A stretch of 64,000 bases of DNA from Paludibacter sp. (lineage in GTDB: Bacteria; Bacteroidota; Bacteroidia; Bacteroidales; Paludibacteraceae), in NCBI GenBank assembly GCA_031292575.1, contig JARLGX010000005.1, positions 1-64,000 on the forward strand, in the 5' to 3' direction. A program made the translations under genes and the position numbers. The notes beneath the pieces are model-generated. The model worked only from the letters and a program-made list of their open reading frames with translations. It searched no databases and was not told the DNA's origin. Below, piece by piece: positions 1 to 9,691 of this stretch; position 1 is the first letter of the stretch, and each line of letters starts with the position of its first letter.

Positions 1-35
1 TTTAATGATATTCTTTTCTTAGAATCACTCTTGAG

Positions 36-49
36 CCCCCATTTGGGGG
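36..49. repeat. G/C-rich hairpin in intergenic DNA at window start
   Basis: CCCCC, an ATTT loop and GGGGG form a short hairpin, followed by a second G-run (TTTGGGGGTT). It resembles the C-run/G-run element also present around 52824-52927. Bases 1-216 contain no convincing gene. The hairpin could be the terminator of a gene lying to the left of the window. Confidence 0.5.
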
Positions 50-170
50 TTTGGGGGTTATAACAGAAAAAATTTCAGAAAAAAAAACGTCTACTATCTT
101 GGAATTCGAAATTATAAGGATTGTAACTTATATAATGACTAATAGACAAAAAATTTTCTAACAAACAACT

Positions 171-195
171 TTTCCAAAGTTTCAAACTTTGGAAA
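171..195. repeat. 25-bp near-perfect palindrome before prfB
   Basis: TTTCCAAAGTTT (171-182) and AAACTTTGGAAA (184-195) are exact inverted copies around a single C. It sits 21 bases before the prfB start codon, so it could be an operator, a hairpin in the leader, or part of an intergenic repeat family. No T-run follows it, so a terminator is less likely. Confidence 0.6.
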
Positions 196-216
196 TTAAT
201 AACTAAATAAAAAAAT

Positions 217-1324
217 ATGATAACAATAGACCAACTGAAAGATGTGTTGGAGCGCGAGTCAGCGTTGAGGAGGTATCTTTGACGTCGATACAAAATTAAT
301 CCAAATAGAAGAAGAAGAATTGCGCACGCAGGTTCCCGATTTCTGGAACGATGCTAAAGCTGCCGAAGCCCAAATGCGCAAAGTGAAAGAGTTGAAAAAC
401 TGGGTAGTTGGTTATAACGGAGTGAAATCAGCCGTTGATGAATTGCAATTAACCTACGATTTTTACCGCGAAGAGGTTACTACCGAAGAAGAAGTAGACG
501 AAGCATATCGACTCGCTTTGGAACTGGTGGAAAACCTCGAAATGAAAAATATGCTTTCGCACGAGGAAGATAAACTGGGAGCAGTAATCAAAATTGTAGG
601 CGGAGCCGGAGGAACCGAAGCACAGGATTGGGCATCGATGCTTTTCCGTATGTACCAACGATGGTGCGAAAGGCAAAACTACAAATGCGAAATCACCAAC
701 CTGCAGGACGGCGACGAAGCCGGCATCAAAACCGTGACTATGCAAATTGAAGGTGAAATGGCGTATGGTTACCTGAAAAGTGAAAACGGTGTTCATCGGC
801 TTGTGCGGGTATCGCCTTTCAATGCTCAGGGCAAACGAATGACTTCTTTTTGCTCGGTTTATGTTGTCCCGTTGGTAGATGACACCATCGAGATTGAAGT
901 CAATCCGGGTATGCTTACATGGGATACTTTCCGATCGTCGGGAGCCGGTGGACAAAACGTAAACAAGGTGGAAACCGGTGTTCGATTGCATTATAAATTT
1001 CTGAATCCGGTTACTAACCTGCAAGACGAAATAGTGATTGAAAATACCGAGAGCCGCTCGCAATTCGGGAATAAGGACAATGCAATCCGATTGCTGAAAT
1101 CGCAACTGTACGAACTGGAACTCGAAAAACGCCGGGCTGCATCAGCAGTGGTTGAAGCAGGCAAGAAAAAAATTGAGTGGGGTTCACAAATTCGCAGCTA
1201 CGTGTTCGACGACCGCCGTGTGAAAGATCACCGCACCAATTACCAGACTTCGAACGTGGGAGCTGTAATGGATGGCGACATCGATGCATTTATTAAAGCA
1301 TATTTGATGGAATTTCCGGATTAA
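217..1324 (+). CDS. prfB: Peptide chain release factor 2, with programmed +1 frameshift
   Basis: RF2 releases the finished peptide from the ribosome at UGA and UAA codons. The gene starts at ATG 217 and runs in frame to an in-frame TGA at 280-282. The slip site CTTTGAC (277-283) is preceded by the Shine-Dalgarno-like AGGAGG (268-273). Skipping T280 joins this short frame to the long one, giving 368 residues, the normal RF2 length. The joined protein continues through the peptidyl-hydrolysis GGQ motif (SGAGGQNVNK) and ends at TAA 1322-1324. This is the classic autoregulation: when RF2 is scarce, ribosomes pause at UGA and shift. Annotating the gene from 320 would lose the N-terminus. Confidence 0.97.
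268..283 (+). promoter_or_regulatory. RF2 programmed frameshift signal
   Basis: AGGAGG (268-273), three spacer bases and CTTTGAC (277-283) form the recoding element. The stop codon in the zero frame is TGA 280-282, and the frame resumed after slippage begins with GAC at 281. Shine-Dalgarno spacing matches the known RF2 arrangement. Confidence 0.95.
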
Positions 1325-1328
1325 TATT

Positions 1329-1463
1329 CAATGTCGTTTAGTTAAGGATTTAGATTGAATTCAATCTTTGTGAAACTTAGTGTTTTTGTGACTTAGTGGC
1401 TATTATTTTCTTGCCACAAAGACTCTAAGTTTCAAAAAGTAATACACTAACTAAACGACATTG
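1329..1463. repeat. MITE-like inverted-repeat element
   Basis: CAATGTCGTTTAGTTA (1329-1344) is exactly repeated in inverted orientation at 1448-1463. The interior is itself partly self-complementary (TTGTGAAACTTAG near 1367 against CTAAGTTTCAAAAA near 1425). The 135-bp unit has no coding capacity and begins four bases after the prfB stop codon. It looks like a small non-autonomous element or a long RNA hairpin. Confidence 0.6.
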
Positions 1464-1502
1464 GATTAAAATTGTCTTTATATTTTCAATATAAATGACT
1501 TG

Positions 1503-1548
1503 AAATAGCGTATTTCTCCCGAACGTTGAAGGATGAAATACGCTATTT
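1503..1548. terminator. Hairpin with 14-bp perfect stem
   Basis: AAATAGCGTATTTC (1503-1516) pairs with GAAATACGCTATTT (1535-1548) across an 18-base loop, followed by TTC. It lies between prfB and the 1589 gene. It is probably a terminator for the prfB transcript, although the T-run is short. Confidence 0.5.
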
Positions 1549-1588
1549 TTCAATTTTCTCCGTTTATCTTGTTTGTAATTAAAAAACT

Positions 1589-2695
1589 ATGAAACAATTC
1601 GTTCTAAGCATCATTATTCTGTTTAACATCGGCAATGCCTGTGCAACCGATTTCGACAAGATTGATAAGCAGTCCGAATCTGTTCCGGCAAATTTGAAAA
1701 CTGCAACTGAAATAGCTCACTATCTGACCAGAAATCTGAGTAATCCTACCGACAAAACCCGCGCAATTTTCTACTGGATTACTCAAAATATCAAGTACGA
1801 TGTAGCAGGGATGAACTCGTATAAAACCTATTCGAACACACAGGAATTAGTAGATGAAGTTTTAAAGAAAAGGAAGGGAGTCTGTTCAAACTACTCTGCT
1901 TTATTTCAGGCTCTTTGTCAATCCATAGGAATTCAATCGTATATAATTGATGGGTATATCAGGCTAAATGGCAAATTAATGCTGGAAGGTCATTCGTGGA
2001 ATGCAGTGTATATTGCCAATCATTTCTATGATATCGATGTTACCTGGTCATCAGGATTTGTGTCAGGAAATAAATTTAAACAGCAATTCTCAGACAAATA
2101 CTTTATGGTGCAACCGTCTGAATTTATCAAAACTCACATGCCAACCGATCCAATCTGGCAATTTTCTACCAATCCAATTACGTTTAAAGATTTTGATACG
2201 AATAATTTCCAGAAATTAAATTACACTTCAAATTTTAATTTTGTTGATTCAATACGCTCAATTTCAACTTTAACCACTCAGGAAAATTTAAGCCGCAAAA
2301 AACTTAGAGTTATTCATTTGGGAATTACAAATTCTTTTATAAAAGAAGAACTCATAAACCTAACAAATGAAATTGAAGATGAAGAGCTGTTGGCAGTAAC
2401 AAAAAAATTCAATCATGGAGTTGAAATCTATAACAATTCAATATTGATTTATAATAAGTATGTCTTGAACAGGGAAAAAGACAATACTATATCTTCAACA
2501 AATATTGAAAAAAACCTGAATTTACTGACATCTTCAAGAAGTCAATTAGATATGTCCCTCAATATTTTGAATGAAATAAAAACAAGAAATCGAAAATTAT
2601 ACGCCAAAATTACAACCTTAAAAAATCAGATAAATCGGGAGCATAATATTATTGATAACGAAATATCTACAATGAGAAAATCACTCAATAACTGA
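1589..2695 (+). CDS. Secreted transglutaminase-like (papain-fold) protein
   Basis: The 368-aa protein starts with a signal peptide of about 19 residues (MKQFVLSIIILFNIGNACA). A transglutaminase-core domain follows, with the expected triad in order: Cys99 in KGVCSNYS, His135 in GHSWNAV and an Asp near residue 150 in YDIDVTW. The nearest known group is the bacterial CYK3/TgpA-like transglutaminase fold, which includes peptidases and amidases. The last 170 residues are polar and helix-rich, probably coiled coil, with no family I recognise. It probably acts in the periplasm or at the cell surface. The substrate is unknown. The gene appears to be monocistronic. Confidence 0.8.
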   Translation: MKQFVLSIIILFNIGNACATDFDKIDKQSESVPANLKTATEIAHYLTRNLSNPTDKTRAIFYWITQNIKYDVAGMNSYKTYSNTQELVDEVLKKRKGVCSNYSALFQALCQSIGIQSYIIDGYIRLNGKLMLEGHSWNAVYIANHFYDIDVTWSSGFVSGNKFKQQFSDKYFMVQPSEFIKTHMPTDPIWQFSTNPITFKDFDTNNFQKLNYTSNFNFVDSIRSISTLTTQENLSRKKLRVIHLGITNSFIKEELINLTNEIEDEELLAVTKKFNHGVEIYNNSILIYNKYVLNREKDNTISSTNIEKNLNLLTSSRSQLDMSLNILNEIKTRNRKLYAKITTLKNQINREHNIIDNEISTMRKSLNN

Positions 2696-2795
2696 ATAAA
2701 ACCCATATTTTAATGCTGTGACTTTTATTTATAAACAAAGTTGATATTTAAGCGTTAAATGTTTAAGTTTGCAGAAATACTTGCTATAATTTGTG

Positions 2796-3323
2796 ATGGA
2801 AATTATTCGAACATCCAATGCCGTTTATAAAAATCAGATAGTTGCTTTGTATATCGAGGCATTTTCAACCGGATTATCACAACAATATGTTAATCCGATT
2901 GAATTAGAAACGTATATAGCAAGTATTCTTGAGAATGGTTATGCTTTACTTGCTCTTGAAAACGGCCAGGTGATTGGAGCACTTTTGTGCTGCCCTTTCG
3001 AATTCGATAAACTCATTCCGGCAGAAATAAATCAGAACTTTTCAATTGAAAAATGCGTTTACGTGGCAGAAATGATGGTTTCCGGGAACAATCGCGAACA
3101 AGGTATTGGCAAAAAATTAATGCATGAATTTTTTGAAACGGTTGATAAATCAATCTACTCTGATTCATTTATCCGTGTTTGGGATGAAAATATTCCCGCG
3201 CTGAATTTATACATCAAAGTGGGATTTACACCTATTGCTACCATTCAACAAACAAAAGTAAAAAAAAACGGAAAGGAAACTTTCAGTATGCAGAAAATAT
3301 ATTTACATAAAAGACTGATTTAA
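2796..3323 (+). CDS. GNAT-family N-acetyltransferase
   Basis: The 175-aa protein has the GNAT layout: a central strand containing ENGQVIGALLC, then CVYVAEMMV and the acetyl-CoA pyrophosphate-binding turn NNREQGIGKKLM (R/Q-x-x-G-x-G/A type). The final part, NIPALNLYIKVGFTPI, is the usual GNAT C-terminal strand. The acceptor substrate is unknown. The frame could also begin with GTG at 2793; ATG 2796 is preferred. It ends three bases before ovoA and must share its transcript, so a role linked to ovothiol or thiol metabolism is possible but inferred only from position. Confidence 0.8.
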   Translation: MEIIRTSNAVYKNQIVALYIEAFSTGLSQQYVNPIELETYIASILENGYALLALENGQVIGALLCCPFEFDKLIPAEINQNFSIEKCVYVAEMMVSGNNREQGIGKKLMHEFFETVDKSIYSDSFIRVWDENIPALNLYIKVGFTPIATIQQTKVKKNGKETFSMQKIYLHKRLI

Positions 3324-3326
3324 ATC

Positions 3327-5441
3327 ATGCAGAAACTAGTAAGCAAAGCCATTAATTTACAAACAGGAAATCCGGAAGAAAAAAGGAAAGAAATTTTAGA
3401 TTATTTCAATAAAACTTGGTCAATTGACGAGAAACTCTACACACAATTGAAATCCGATGATGTTTTTTACCATCGTGGCGATTCGTTACGTCATGTTTTA
3501 CTTTTTTACCTGGGTCATACGGCTGCATTTTTTATCAATAAATTAATGCTTGCAAAGGTTATCGATAAGCGTGTAAATTCTGAATTTGAATCAATCTTTG
3601 CCATTGGTGTAGACGAAATGAGCTGGGACGATTTGAACGAAAAACATTATAACTGGCCCACCGTTTCGGCAGTTCGTGAATACCGCAATAAAGCAAAAGA
3701 GGTAATTACCACTGTGATTTTAGAAACTCCTCTTCATGTGCCATTAAAGTGGGACGATCCATTCTGGATTATCATAATGGGCATTGAACATGAACGTATT
3801 CACCTCGAAACTTCATCGGTATTAATTCGTCAATTACCCTTAGATGAAGTTATCCCTGATTTGTTTGGCAAAATATGTACCGATCGTGGCAATGCGCCTA
3901 CTAATGAATTTCTAACGGTTTCCGGTGCCGAAATTAAGTTAGGGAAACCAATCAATCACCCACTTTATGGCTGGGATAATGAGTACGGACATTACACCGA
4001 AAAAGTAGCGGATTTTAAAACATCTAAGTTTTTAATTTCAAATGGAGAATTTTTGAATTTTGTGAACCATAATGGTTACCTGACACAGTCCTATTGGACA
4101 GAAGAAGGTTGGAACTGGCGTAATTTCAAACAAGCCGAAATGCCGCTTTTCTGGAGAAAAAATGGAGAAAATTTCAAATTACGATTAGTTGACCAAGAAA
4201 TTCCAATGCCCTGGAATTGGCCTGTAGAAGTAAATTATTTGGAAGCAAAAGCTTATTGCAATTGGAAAACAGATCGTGAAGGCAAGACATTTCGCTTGCC
4301 AACCGAAGCTGAATGGTACAGGCTAGTTGAGCTTTGTAATATCCCTAATGAATTGGAGTGGCAAACAGCTCCCGGCAATATTAATCTGGAACATTTTGCC
4401 TCGCCTTGTCCGGTAGATAAATTTCAAAATGGCGATTTCTATGACGTGATTGGAAATGTGTGGCAATGGACTGAAACGCCTATTACAGGTTATGCGGGCT
4501 TTAAAGTGCACCCATTATACGACGATTTTTCAACGCCGACTTTTGATGGCAAACATAATTTAATCAAAGGCGGTTCGTGGATATCTACCGGAAACGAAGC
4601 AACTCATCACGCCCGCTATGCTTTTCGTCGGCATTTTTATCAACATGCCGGATTCCGCATTGTTGAATCGGAAACACCACTTCTAATTCATAACGACGAG
4701 TATGAAATGGATACGGAAGTGGCTGTTTCGTGCGAAGCAAATTGGGGTGACGGGTTTACTTCAGACGAAAATTTCTCAAAAAAAATGGCAGAATTTATTC
4801 TTGAAAAAGCAAACAATCTGTCGATTAAAAACGTGTTGGATCTAAATGCCGATACCGGTCGCTTAGCTTTTGAGCTAGCACCTCATTTTGAAAAAATTAC
4901 GGCACTCGATTTTTCGGCTCGGTTTATACGAATGCCTATACAGCTTCAGGAAAAAGGGTTTATCCGTTATATTGCAAAAGATGAAGGAGAATTGGTTCAT
5001 TATCGCGAAGTGGTTTTGTCGGACTTCGGACTTGGCGAAAACAAAGAAAATATTTTGTTTATGCAAGATAATGCCAATAATCTGAAATCGATTTACTCGG
5101 GTTACGATTTGATTATCGCCCCCAACTTATTGGAAGAATTGACTTGTCCATTTTTATTTTTAGAACAAATTCACGAACGATTGAATGACAATGGCTTGCT
5201 GATTATTGCTTCTACCTATGAATGGGAATTAAACAACGTAGAACGAAAACATTGGATTGGAGGTTTCAAACAAGATGGCGAACCGCTAACATCATTTGAA
5301 GGAATGCTAAACATACTTTCAGAACATTTCACATTGGCGGAAACTCCAATTAATTTAACTTCAGTTTTTTATAAATCATCCAGAATCAGCGAACAACACA
5401 GATCAGAAGTAACAGTTTGGAGAAAGAAGCAATTTAAATAA
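3327..5441 (+). CDS. ovoA: 5-histidylcysteine sulfoxide synthase / mercaptohistidine methyltransferase (ovothiol synthesis)
   Basis: OvoA uses iron and O2 to join cysteine to histidine, giving a sulfoxide. Its C-terminal domain later N-methylates mercaptohistidine to give ovothiol. The 704-aa length and domain order match the family. A DinB-like iron-binding domain comes first, with EHERIHLETSS (HxxxHxE) near residue 155. A formylglycine-generating-enzyme-like sulfoxide synthase domain follows (FRLPTEAEW; GNVWQWTETP; FRRHFYQHAGFR). A SAM methyltransferase domain starts near residue 500 (VLDLNADTGRLAFELA, DFSARFI). The last two blocks are typical of OvoA and distinguish it from plain EgtB. It forms an operon with the GNAT gene upstream. 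Confidence 0.93.
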   Translation: MQKLVSKAINLQTGNPEEKRKEILDYFNKTWSIDEKLYTQLKSDDVFYHRGDSLRHVLLFYLGHTAAFFINKLMLAKVIDKRVNSEFESIFAIGVDEMSWDDLNEKHYNWPTVSAVREYRNKAKEVITTVILETPLHVPLKWDDPFWIIIMGIEHERIHLETSSVLIRQLPLDEVIPDLFGKICTDRGNAPTNEFLTVSGAEIKLGKPINHPLYGWDNEYGHYTEKVADFKTSKFLISNGEFLNFVNHNGYLTQSYWTEEGWNWRNFKQAEMPLFWRKNGENFKLRLVDQEIPMPWNWPVEVNYLEAKAYCNWKTDREGKTFRLPTEAEWYRLVELCNIPNELEWQTAPGNINLEHFASPCPVDKFQNGDFYDVIGNVWQWTETPITGYAGFKVHPLYDDFSTPTFDGKHNLIKGGSWISTGNEATHHARYAFRRHFYQHAGFRIVESETPLLIHNDEYEMDTEVAVSCEANWGDGFTSDENFSKKMAEFILEKANNLSIKNVLDLNADTGRLAFELAPHFEKITALDFSARFIRMPIQLQEKGFIRYIAKDEGELVHYREVVLSDFGLGENKENILFMQDNANNLKSIYSGYDLIIAPNLLEELTCPFLFLEQIHERLNDNGLLIIASTYEWELNNVERKHWIGGFKQDGEPLTSFEGMLNILSEHFTLAETPINLTSVFYKSSRISEQHRSEVTVWRKKQFK

Positions 5442-5489
5442 AATACTGCCTTCAGAATTTTATCTGACAATTTTTTGAAAATTAATTTC

Positions 5490-5497
5490 TACTTTTG
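5490..5497 (+). promoter_or_regulatory. -7 box for rpiB
   Basis: TACTTTTG matches the Bacteroidota -7 consensus TAnnTTTG exactly. It lies 26 bases before ATG 5523, inside the longer reading frame that opens at 5475. That rules out the upstream ATG as the start. Confidence 0.7.
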
Positions 5498-5522
5498 CAC
5501 AACAAAAAAAACACACACAATT

Positions 5523-5972
5523 ATGAACCCGTACAAGAATCTTCGAATTGCAATCTGTAATGACCATGCAGGTTTCGAACTGAAAAACAAAGTTGTGGAA
5601 TATATTCAAGGCGAAGGAGTAAAAAAATTAAAAGATTTTGGTGCATTTTCGTCTGAAAGTAGTGACTATCCTGATTATGCACACCCAATGGCTTTGGCAA
5701 TTGAAAATAACGAATTTGATTTTGGAATTTCAATATGCGGAAGTGGCAATGGTATAAGCATGACTTTGAACAAGCACAAAGGCATTCGTGCTGCACTTTG
5801 CTGGAGACCTGAAATTGCAGCATTAGCCCGCCGTCATAACGATGCAAATGTGATTTCACTCCCTGCACGTTTTATAACAGAAGCCGAAGCTCTTGACCTG
5901 ATTGAGACATTCTTTATGTCAGATTTTGAAGGTGGAAGACATCAACGACGAATCGACAAAATACCTTGTTAA
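5523..5972 (+). CDS. rpiB: Ribose-5-phosphate isomerase B (RpiB/LacAB family)
   Basis: RpiB interconverts ribose 5-phosphate and ribulose 5-phosphate in the non-oxidative pentose phosphate pathway. The 149-aa product has the N-terminal substrate-binding strand (NDHAGFELK), the catalytic-Cys loop ICGSGNGISM and the HNDANVISLPARF segment typical of the family. The start at 5523 is chosen because the -7 box lies upstream of it and because homologues begin close to this point. A hairpin terminator follows. Confidence 0.92.
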   Translation: MNPYKNLRIAICNDHAGFELKNKVVEYIQGEGVKKLKDFGAFSSESSDYPDYAHPMALAIENNEFDFGISICGSGNGISMTLNKHKGIRAALCWRPEIAALARRHNDANVISLPARFITEAEALDLIETFFMSDFEGGRHQRRIDKIPC

Positions 5973-5985
5973 GTATATTCAATTT

Positions 5986-6021
5986 AAATTTTCCCAAAGG
6001 CTGAAACTTTTGGGAAAATTT
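5986..6021 (+). terminator. Rho-independent terminator after rpiB
   Basis: AAATTTTCCCAAA (5986-5998) and TTTGGGAAAATTT (6009-6021) form a perfect 13-bp stem with a 10-base loop and a following TTT. It lies between rpiB and thiL. It shares a CCCAAA core with the palindromes at 171-195 and 46480-46513. Confidence 0.7.
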
Positions 6022-6035
6022 TTAATAACCCAATC

Positions 6036-7061
6036 ATGCAACGAACAGAAATATCGAAATACGGCGAATTCGGACTAATTAAACATTTAACCGAAAAGTT
6101 TCAAATTGTAAACCCTTCAACGCTGAAAGGGGTGGGCGATGATGCTGCCGTACTGAACTACGAGAATAAAAAAGTGCTTGTAACTACCGATTTGTTGCTC
6201 GAAGGCATTCACTTTGATTTGGTATATGTTCCACTTATGCATTTGGGTTACAAAGCTGCCGTGGTAAACTTTTCGGATATATACGCCATGAACGGCACAC
6301 CAAAACAAATGACTATTTCGATTGGCGTTTCAAAACGCTTCTCGGTCGAAGATCTGGAACAATTATATGCCGGAATAGAACTTGCATGCAAAAAATACGG
6401 AGTAGATTTGATTGGCGGCGATACTTCTGCCTCACTTACGGGTTTGATCATTAGCATAACCTGCATTGGCGAAGGCGAAGAAGGAAAAATTGTTTACCGC
6501 AATGGAGCAAAATCTACCGACCTGATTTGCGTTACGGGCGATTTGGGTTCAGCTTATATGGGCTTACAACTACTTGAGCGCGAAAAGGTGGTCTTTGCAG
6601 CAAACAATGAAGCTCAACCCGATTTTGAAGAGAGAGATTATATCCTGCAACGTCAGTTGAAACCCGAAGCACGTAAAGATATTGTGGAACTGCTCCGTGC
6701 AAAAGAAATTGTGCCAACAGCTATGATGGATATTTCGGATGGTCTTTCGTCAGAATTAATGCACATCTGCTCACAAAGCAATGTGGGATGCAGAGTTTAT
6801 GAAGATAAAATTCCGATTAATTACCAGGCGGTAGTTATGGCCGAAGAGTTGAACATGAGTATAGTTACAGCTGCTCTAAATGGAGGCGAAGATTATGAAT
6901 TGCTTTTCACTGTGGCACTCGAAGATTACGATAAAATTGTAACGTTAGAAGGCATTGCTATTGTTGGACACATGACTAAACCTGAACTTGGCTTGCAATT
7001 GGTTGGACGCGAAGGTGAAGAAATAGAACTGCGGGCACAAGGGTGGAACTCACTAAGCTAA
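6036..7061 (+). CDS. thiL: Thiamine-monophosphate kinase
   Basis: ThiL phosphorylates thiamine monophosphate with ATP to give the cofactor thiamine diphosphate. The 341-aa protein carries the AIR-synthase-like N-terminal domain with GVGDDAAVL near residue 32, VTTDLLLEGIHFD near 50, and NFSDIYAMNG near 78. These are the Mg-ATP and substrate loops of the family. The C-terminal domain has MDISDGLSSEL near residue 230 and GGEDYELLFTV. Length is normal. It appears monocistronic and is convergent with the antiporter gene that follows. No TPP riboswitch was recognised upstream. Confidence 0.94.
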   Translation: MQRTEISKYGEFGLIKHLTEKFQIVNPSTLKGVGDDAAVLNYENKKVLVTTDLLLEGIHFDLVYVPLMHLGYKAAVVNFSDIYAMNGTPKQMTISIGVSKRFSVEDLEQLYAGIELACKKYGVDLIGGDTSASLTGLIISITCIGEGEEGKIVYRNGAKSTDLICVTGDLGSAYMGLQLLEREKVVFAANNEAQPDFEERDYILQRQLKPEARKDIVELLRAKEIVPTAMMDISDGLSSELMHICSQSNVGCRVYEDKIPINYQAVVMAEELNMSIVTAALNGGEDYELLFTVALEDYDKIVTLEGIAIVGHMTKPELGLQLVGREGEEIELRAQGWNSLS

Positions 7062-7129
7062 TTGTTCATCATCAATTGTCTATTGTCAATTCCACTTATC
7101 TACATGCATATTATCAGCCGTTGGTTTTT

Positions 7130-9496
7130 CTACAAATCCTCACCGACACTATCTATTGGTGAGTTTGAAACAATTTTATTTCGTGCTCCGGTATGAAACC
7201 TGCTTACCATTTTATTAATAATAAGAGTGGAAGGTATATATTTCATCTCTTTCTTATCTACAGTGCAAACGGTATTCCATGTCTGATAACTTATCAGCAT
7301 AAAACTATGTTTTGTAAGGATTGTTGAATTCAAGCGGGTAAGTTTTGTTACCTTCACTTCATTCGGGAATTGTTGACGTAACTCATAAATTCCATCTCGA
7401 ATTATATCACTAGTCGAAGTCAATTTATTAATGTCCATAATACTGATTGAAACCTCGCTATTATTTCTTAAAAGCCTACGTGCATAACGCAGCAAAAACA
7501 CATCAGACTCGCTGTGTAGTAAAACCAATACAGTAGAAATACCTGTAAACTTCCTGTTTACAAAAACTCCCACACTACAATTACTGTTTTCAATAAAATA
7601 GCGGGTTTTATCTTTTATCAGCGTTCCGGGATAGAAAAAGGTTTGTTGCTTGGATATATTATTGATAATATTGTTCAGCCATTTTATATTTTGAAACAAC
7701 CGGCTTTCTTTAATAAAAGGAATACCAGATAATGATAAACCGGCACCTACTAATAGAAAATCGAAATTATTTTGATTTGTAGATTTTACAATTCCTGATT
7801 CAATATTGTCGGTCACTTTATATTCCGTTTCAATGGGAATATTTAATATTTTAGCTTCATCTTTTATTCCTTTGAAACTTCCTTCCGAAAACTGTTCTCC
7901 ATAGATTGGATTGGTATCTGTTCCGGGAGTAATATGCAAAACACTTACAGCCAGAGAGTTTTTTGTTCCATCCAACACCGTTTTGGCTACATTTAGCAAT
8001 GCTTTTCCATTTTCAGGATTACCCATTGCAATTAAAGTTTTGAAAATACCTTGCGTTTGTTGTATAATATATTCTTTTTCAATATCCTTTTCAGGGAAAA
8101 GATGGTTTATAAGCGATAAAGCCGGCGTAGTCATAAAAGTGGTTACTAATGCCATAATTACCAACATTACGAAGATAGACGGAGGTAAAATCCCCATTTC
8201 GTAACCAATATTCAGCACGATAAGCTCCATTAAACCACGTGTGTTCATTAGTACTCCAATCGAAAGACTATCTTTCCAGTTTTCGCCTAAAATTCGAGCC
8301 GTAAAAGCACCTCCGGCAAACTTTCCGGTTATGGCTACTAAAACAAATACGCCACAAATCATCCACAGATAAGGCGTGTTCAGCAATCCTATTTCAGTAC
8401 GCAAACCGGTAAATACAAAAAAAAGTGGTAGTAGTAAAGTAACAGATACATCTTCAATTTTTTCAATAACTAATCGACGAAAATTGTGAAGTGGGGGCAT
8501 TACTACACCAGCCAGAAATGCTCCAAAAAGAGCATGTATACCAATAACCTGAGTCAGCCACGATGAAGCGATTAGTATTAACAACAAAAAAGCAACAATA
8601 CTCTTATTCAAAACTTCGCTGTTACTATAAATTTCGCCGACACGTTTTAAAAAAGGACGAACCAACAACAGCATTACAAATACATAAAGTACTGAGAAAC
8701 CAATTGTATATAAAGAACTTAGAAAACTTCCTGTTTTAGCTATAGCAATTACAGCTGCTAAAATACACCAGGCTGTCACGTCATTAATAGCTGCTGTGGC
8801 AATAGAAACAGTTCCAAGTTGAGTCTTGGTCAAGCCTTTTTCTTGCACAATGCGAGCCAAAACTGGGAATGCAGTGATGCTCATAGATATACCAATAAAC
8901 AAAGCAAAAGGCAAAAAAGTGGTTTGAGCAGTAGCAAACTCTTGAAAAACATAAAATGCCAATAACATACCGAAAAAATATGGGATAGCAATACTGGCAT
9001 GACTAATCACGTAAATCTTACCCATTTTCTCTTTCAACTCTCCCATATTGAGTTCCATCCCAATGGTAAACATGAATAAAATAAGTCCTATCTGGCTCAA
9101 AATATACAGGTTCCCCAGCGATTTAGTCGCAAATAAAAAGTGAAAAGCTTCTGGGTAAAAATAGCCCAACAGTGAAGGACCCAACACAATACCAGCTAAA
9201 ATTTCGCCAATAACGGTCGGCTGTCCAATTTTAGCAAATAAATAACCAAAAATACGTGAAACTATAAGAATGGAAATGATTTGAAGTAGAAGCATGGAAG
9301 CGGGTTCCACCAAGTTATGCAGAATAGACGTTTTAAACATATCAAGTCCACTTACATTTGTAGTAACTACTGTGTGTTTGATTGCATTTAAACCGTCTAA
9401 AGCCTCACCTTTCTTAAAAAGCACATACGAAAAAATGCCGAATAAAATCAGCATTAATGCATACAGAAGCCAGGTTTTGAGATGCGAGTTCTTCAT
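7130..9496 (-). CDS. CPA2-type cation/proton antiporter with C-terminal cytosolic domain
   Basis: The 788-aa protein has an N-terminal transmembrane helix, then a Na+/H+-exchanger domain of about 12 helices (roughly residues 55-450) with family-like stretches such as [20 protein letters not shown] and [11 protein letters not shown]. The remaining 330 residues are soluble and resemble two universal-stress-like nucleotide-binding halves. It probably exchanges Na+ or K+ for protons across the inner membrane; the ion cannot be read from sequence. A perfect -7 box on the minus strand (9533-9526, TATCTTTG) lies 30 bases before the start codon. Confidence 0.85.
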   Translation of the reverse strand: MKNSHLKTWLLYALMLILFGIFSYVLFKKGEALDGLNAIKHTVVTTNVSGLDMFKTSILHNLVEPASMLLLQIISILIVSRIFGYLFAKIGQPTVIGEILAGIVLGPSLLGYFYPEAFHFLFATKSLGNLYILSQIGLILFMFTIGMELNMGELKEKMGKIYVISHASIAIPYFFGMLLAFYVFQEFATAQTTFLPFALFIGISMSITAFPVLARIVQEKGLTKTQLGTVSIATAAINDVTAWCILAAVIAIAKTGSFLSSLYTIGFSVLYVFVMLLLVRPFLKRVGEIYSNSEVLNKSIVAFLLLILIASSWLTQVIGIHALFGAFLAGVVMPPLHNFRRLVIEKIEDVSVTLLLPLFFVFTGLRTEIGLLNTPYLWMICGVFVLVAITGKFAGGAFTARILGENWKDSLSIGVLMNTRGLMELIVLNIGYEMGILPPSIFVMLVIMALVTTFMTTPALSLINHLFPEKDIEKEYIIQQTQGIFKTLIAMGNPENGKALLNVAKTVLDGTKNSLAVSVLHITPGTDTNPIYGEQFSEGSFKGIKDEAKILNIPIETEYKVTDNIESGIVKSTNQNNFDFLLVGAGLSLSGIPFIKESRLFQNIKWLNNIINNISKQQTFFYPGTLIKDKTRYFIENSNCSVGVFVNRKFTGISTVLVLLHSESDVFLLRYARRLLRNNSEVSISIMDINKLTSTSDIIRDGIYELRQQFPNEVKVTKLTRLNSTILTKHSFMLISYQTWNTVCTVDKKEMKYIPSTLIINKMVSRFHTGARNKIVSNSPIDSVGEDL

Positions 9497-9525
9497 GAAG
9501 TTCAGTTAAACGTCAATTCTTTGCA

Positions 9526-9533
9526 CAAAGATA
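9526..9533 (-). promoter_or_regulatory. -7 box for the antiporter gene
   Basis: On the minus strand this reads TATCTTTG, an exact TAnnTTTG match, 30 bases before the start codon at 9496. Confidence 0.6.
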
Positions 9534-9691
9534 GTTATTTTATCAATTTAATATAACCTGTTTTTAGGTTTAATTTTATCTATTTCGTTATTTACACTTT
9601 TTTGCATATATGCGTTTTATTGATTTACTTTGCACTGCTATTTCTTTTTATACAAACTGAAACTAGCAGAGTTTCTATACTTAATAAAATT

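Noticed and set aside
449-1105. 218-codon frame antisense to prfB
   Set aside because: A shadow of the RF2 coding frame; no independent signal.
5475-5522. Upstream start for rpiB
   Set aside because: An exact -7 box (5490-5497) lies inside the added segment, and homologues start at 5523.
6022-6035. TPP riboswitch before thiL
   Set aside because: The gap after the rpiB terminator is only 14 bases and no thi-box sequence was seen.
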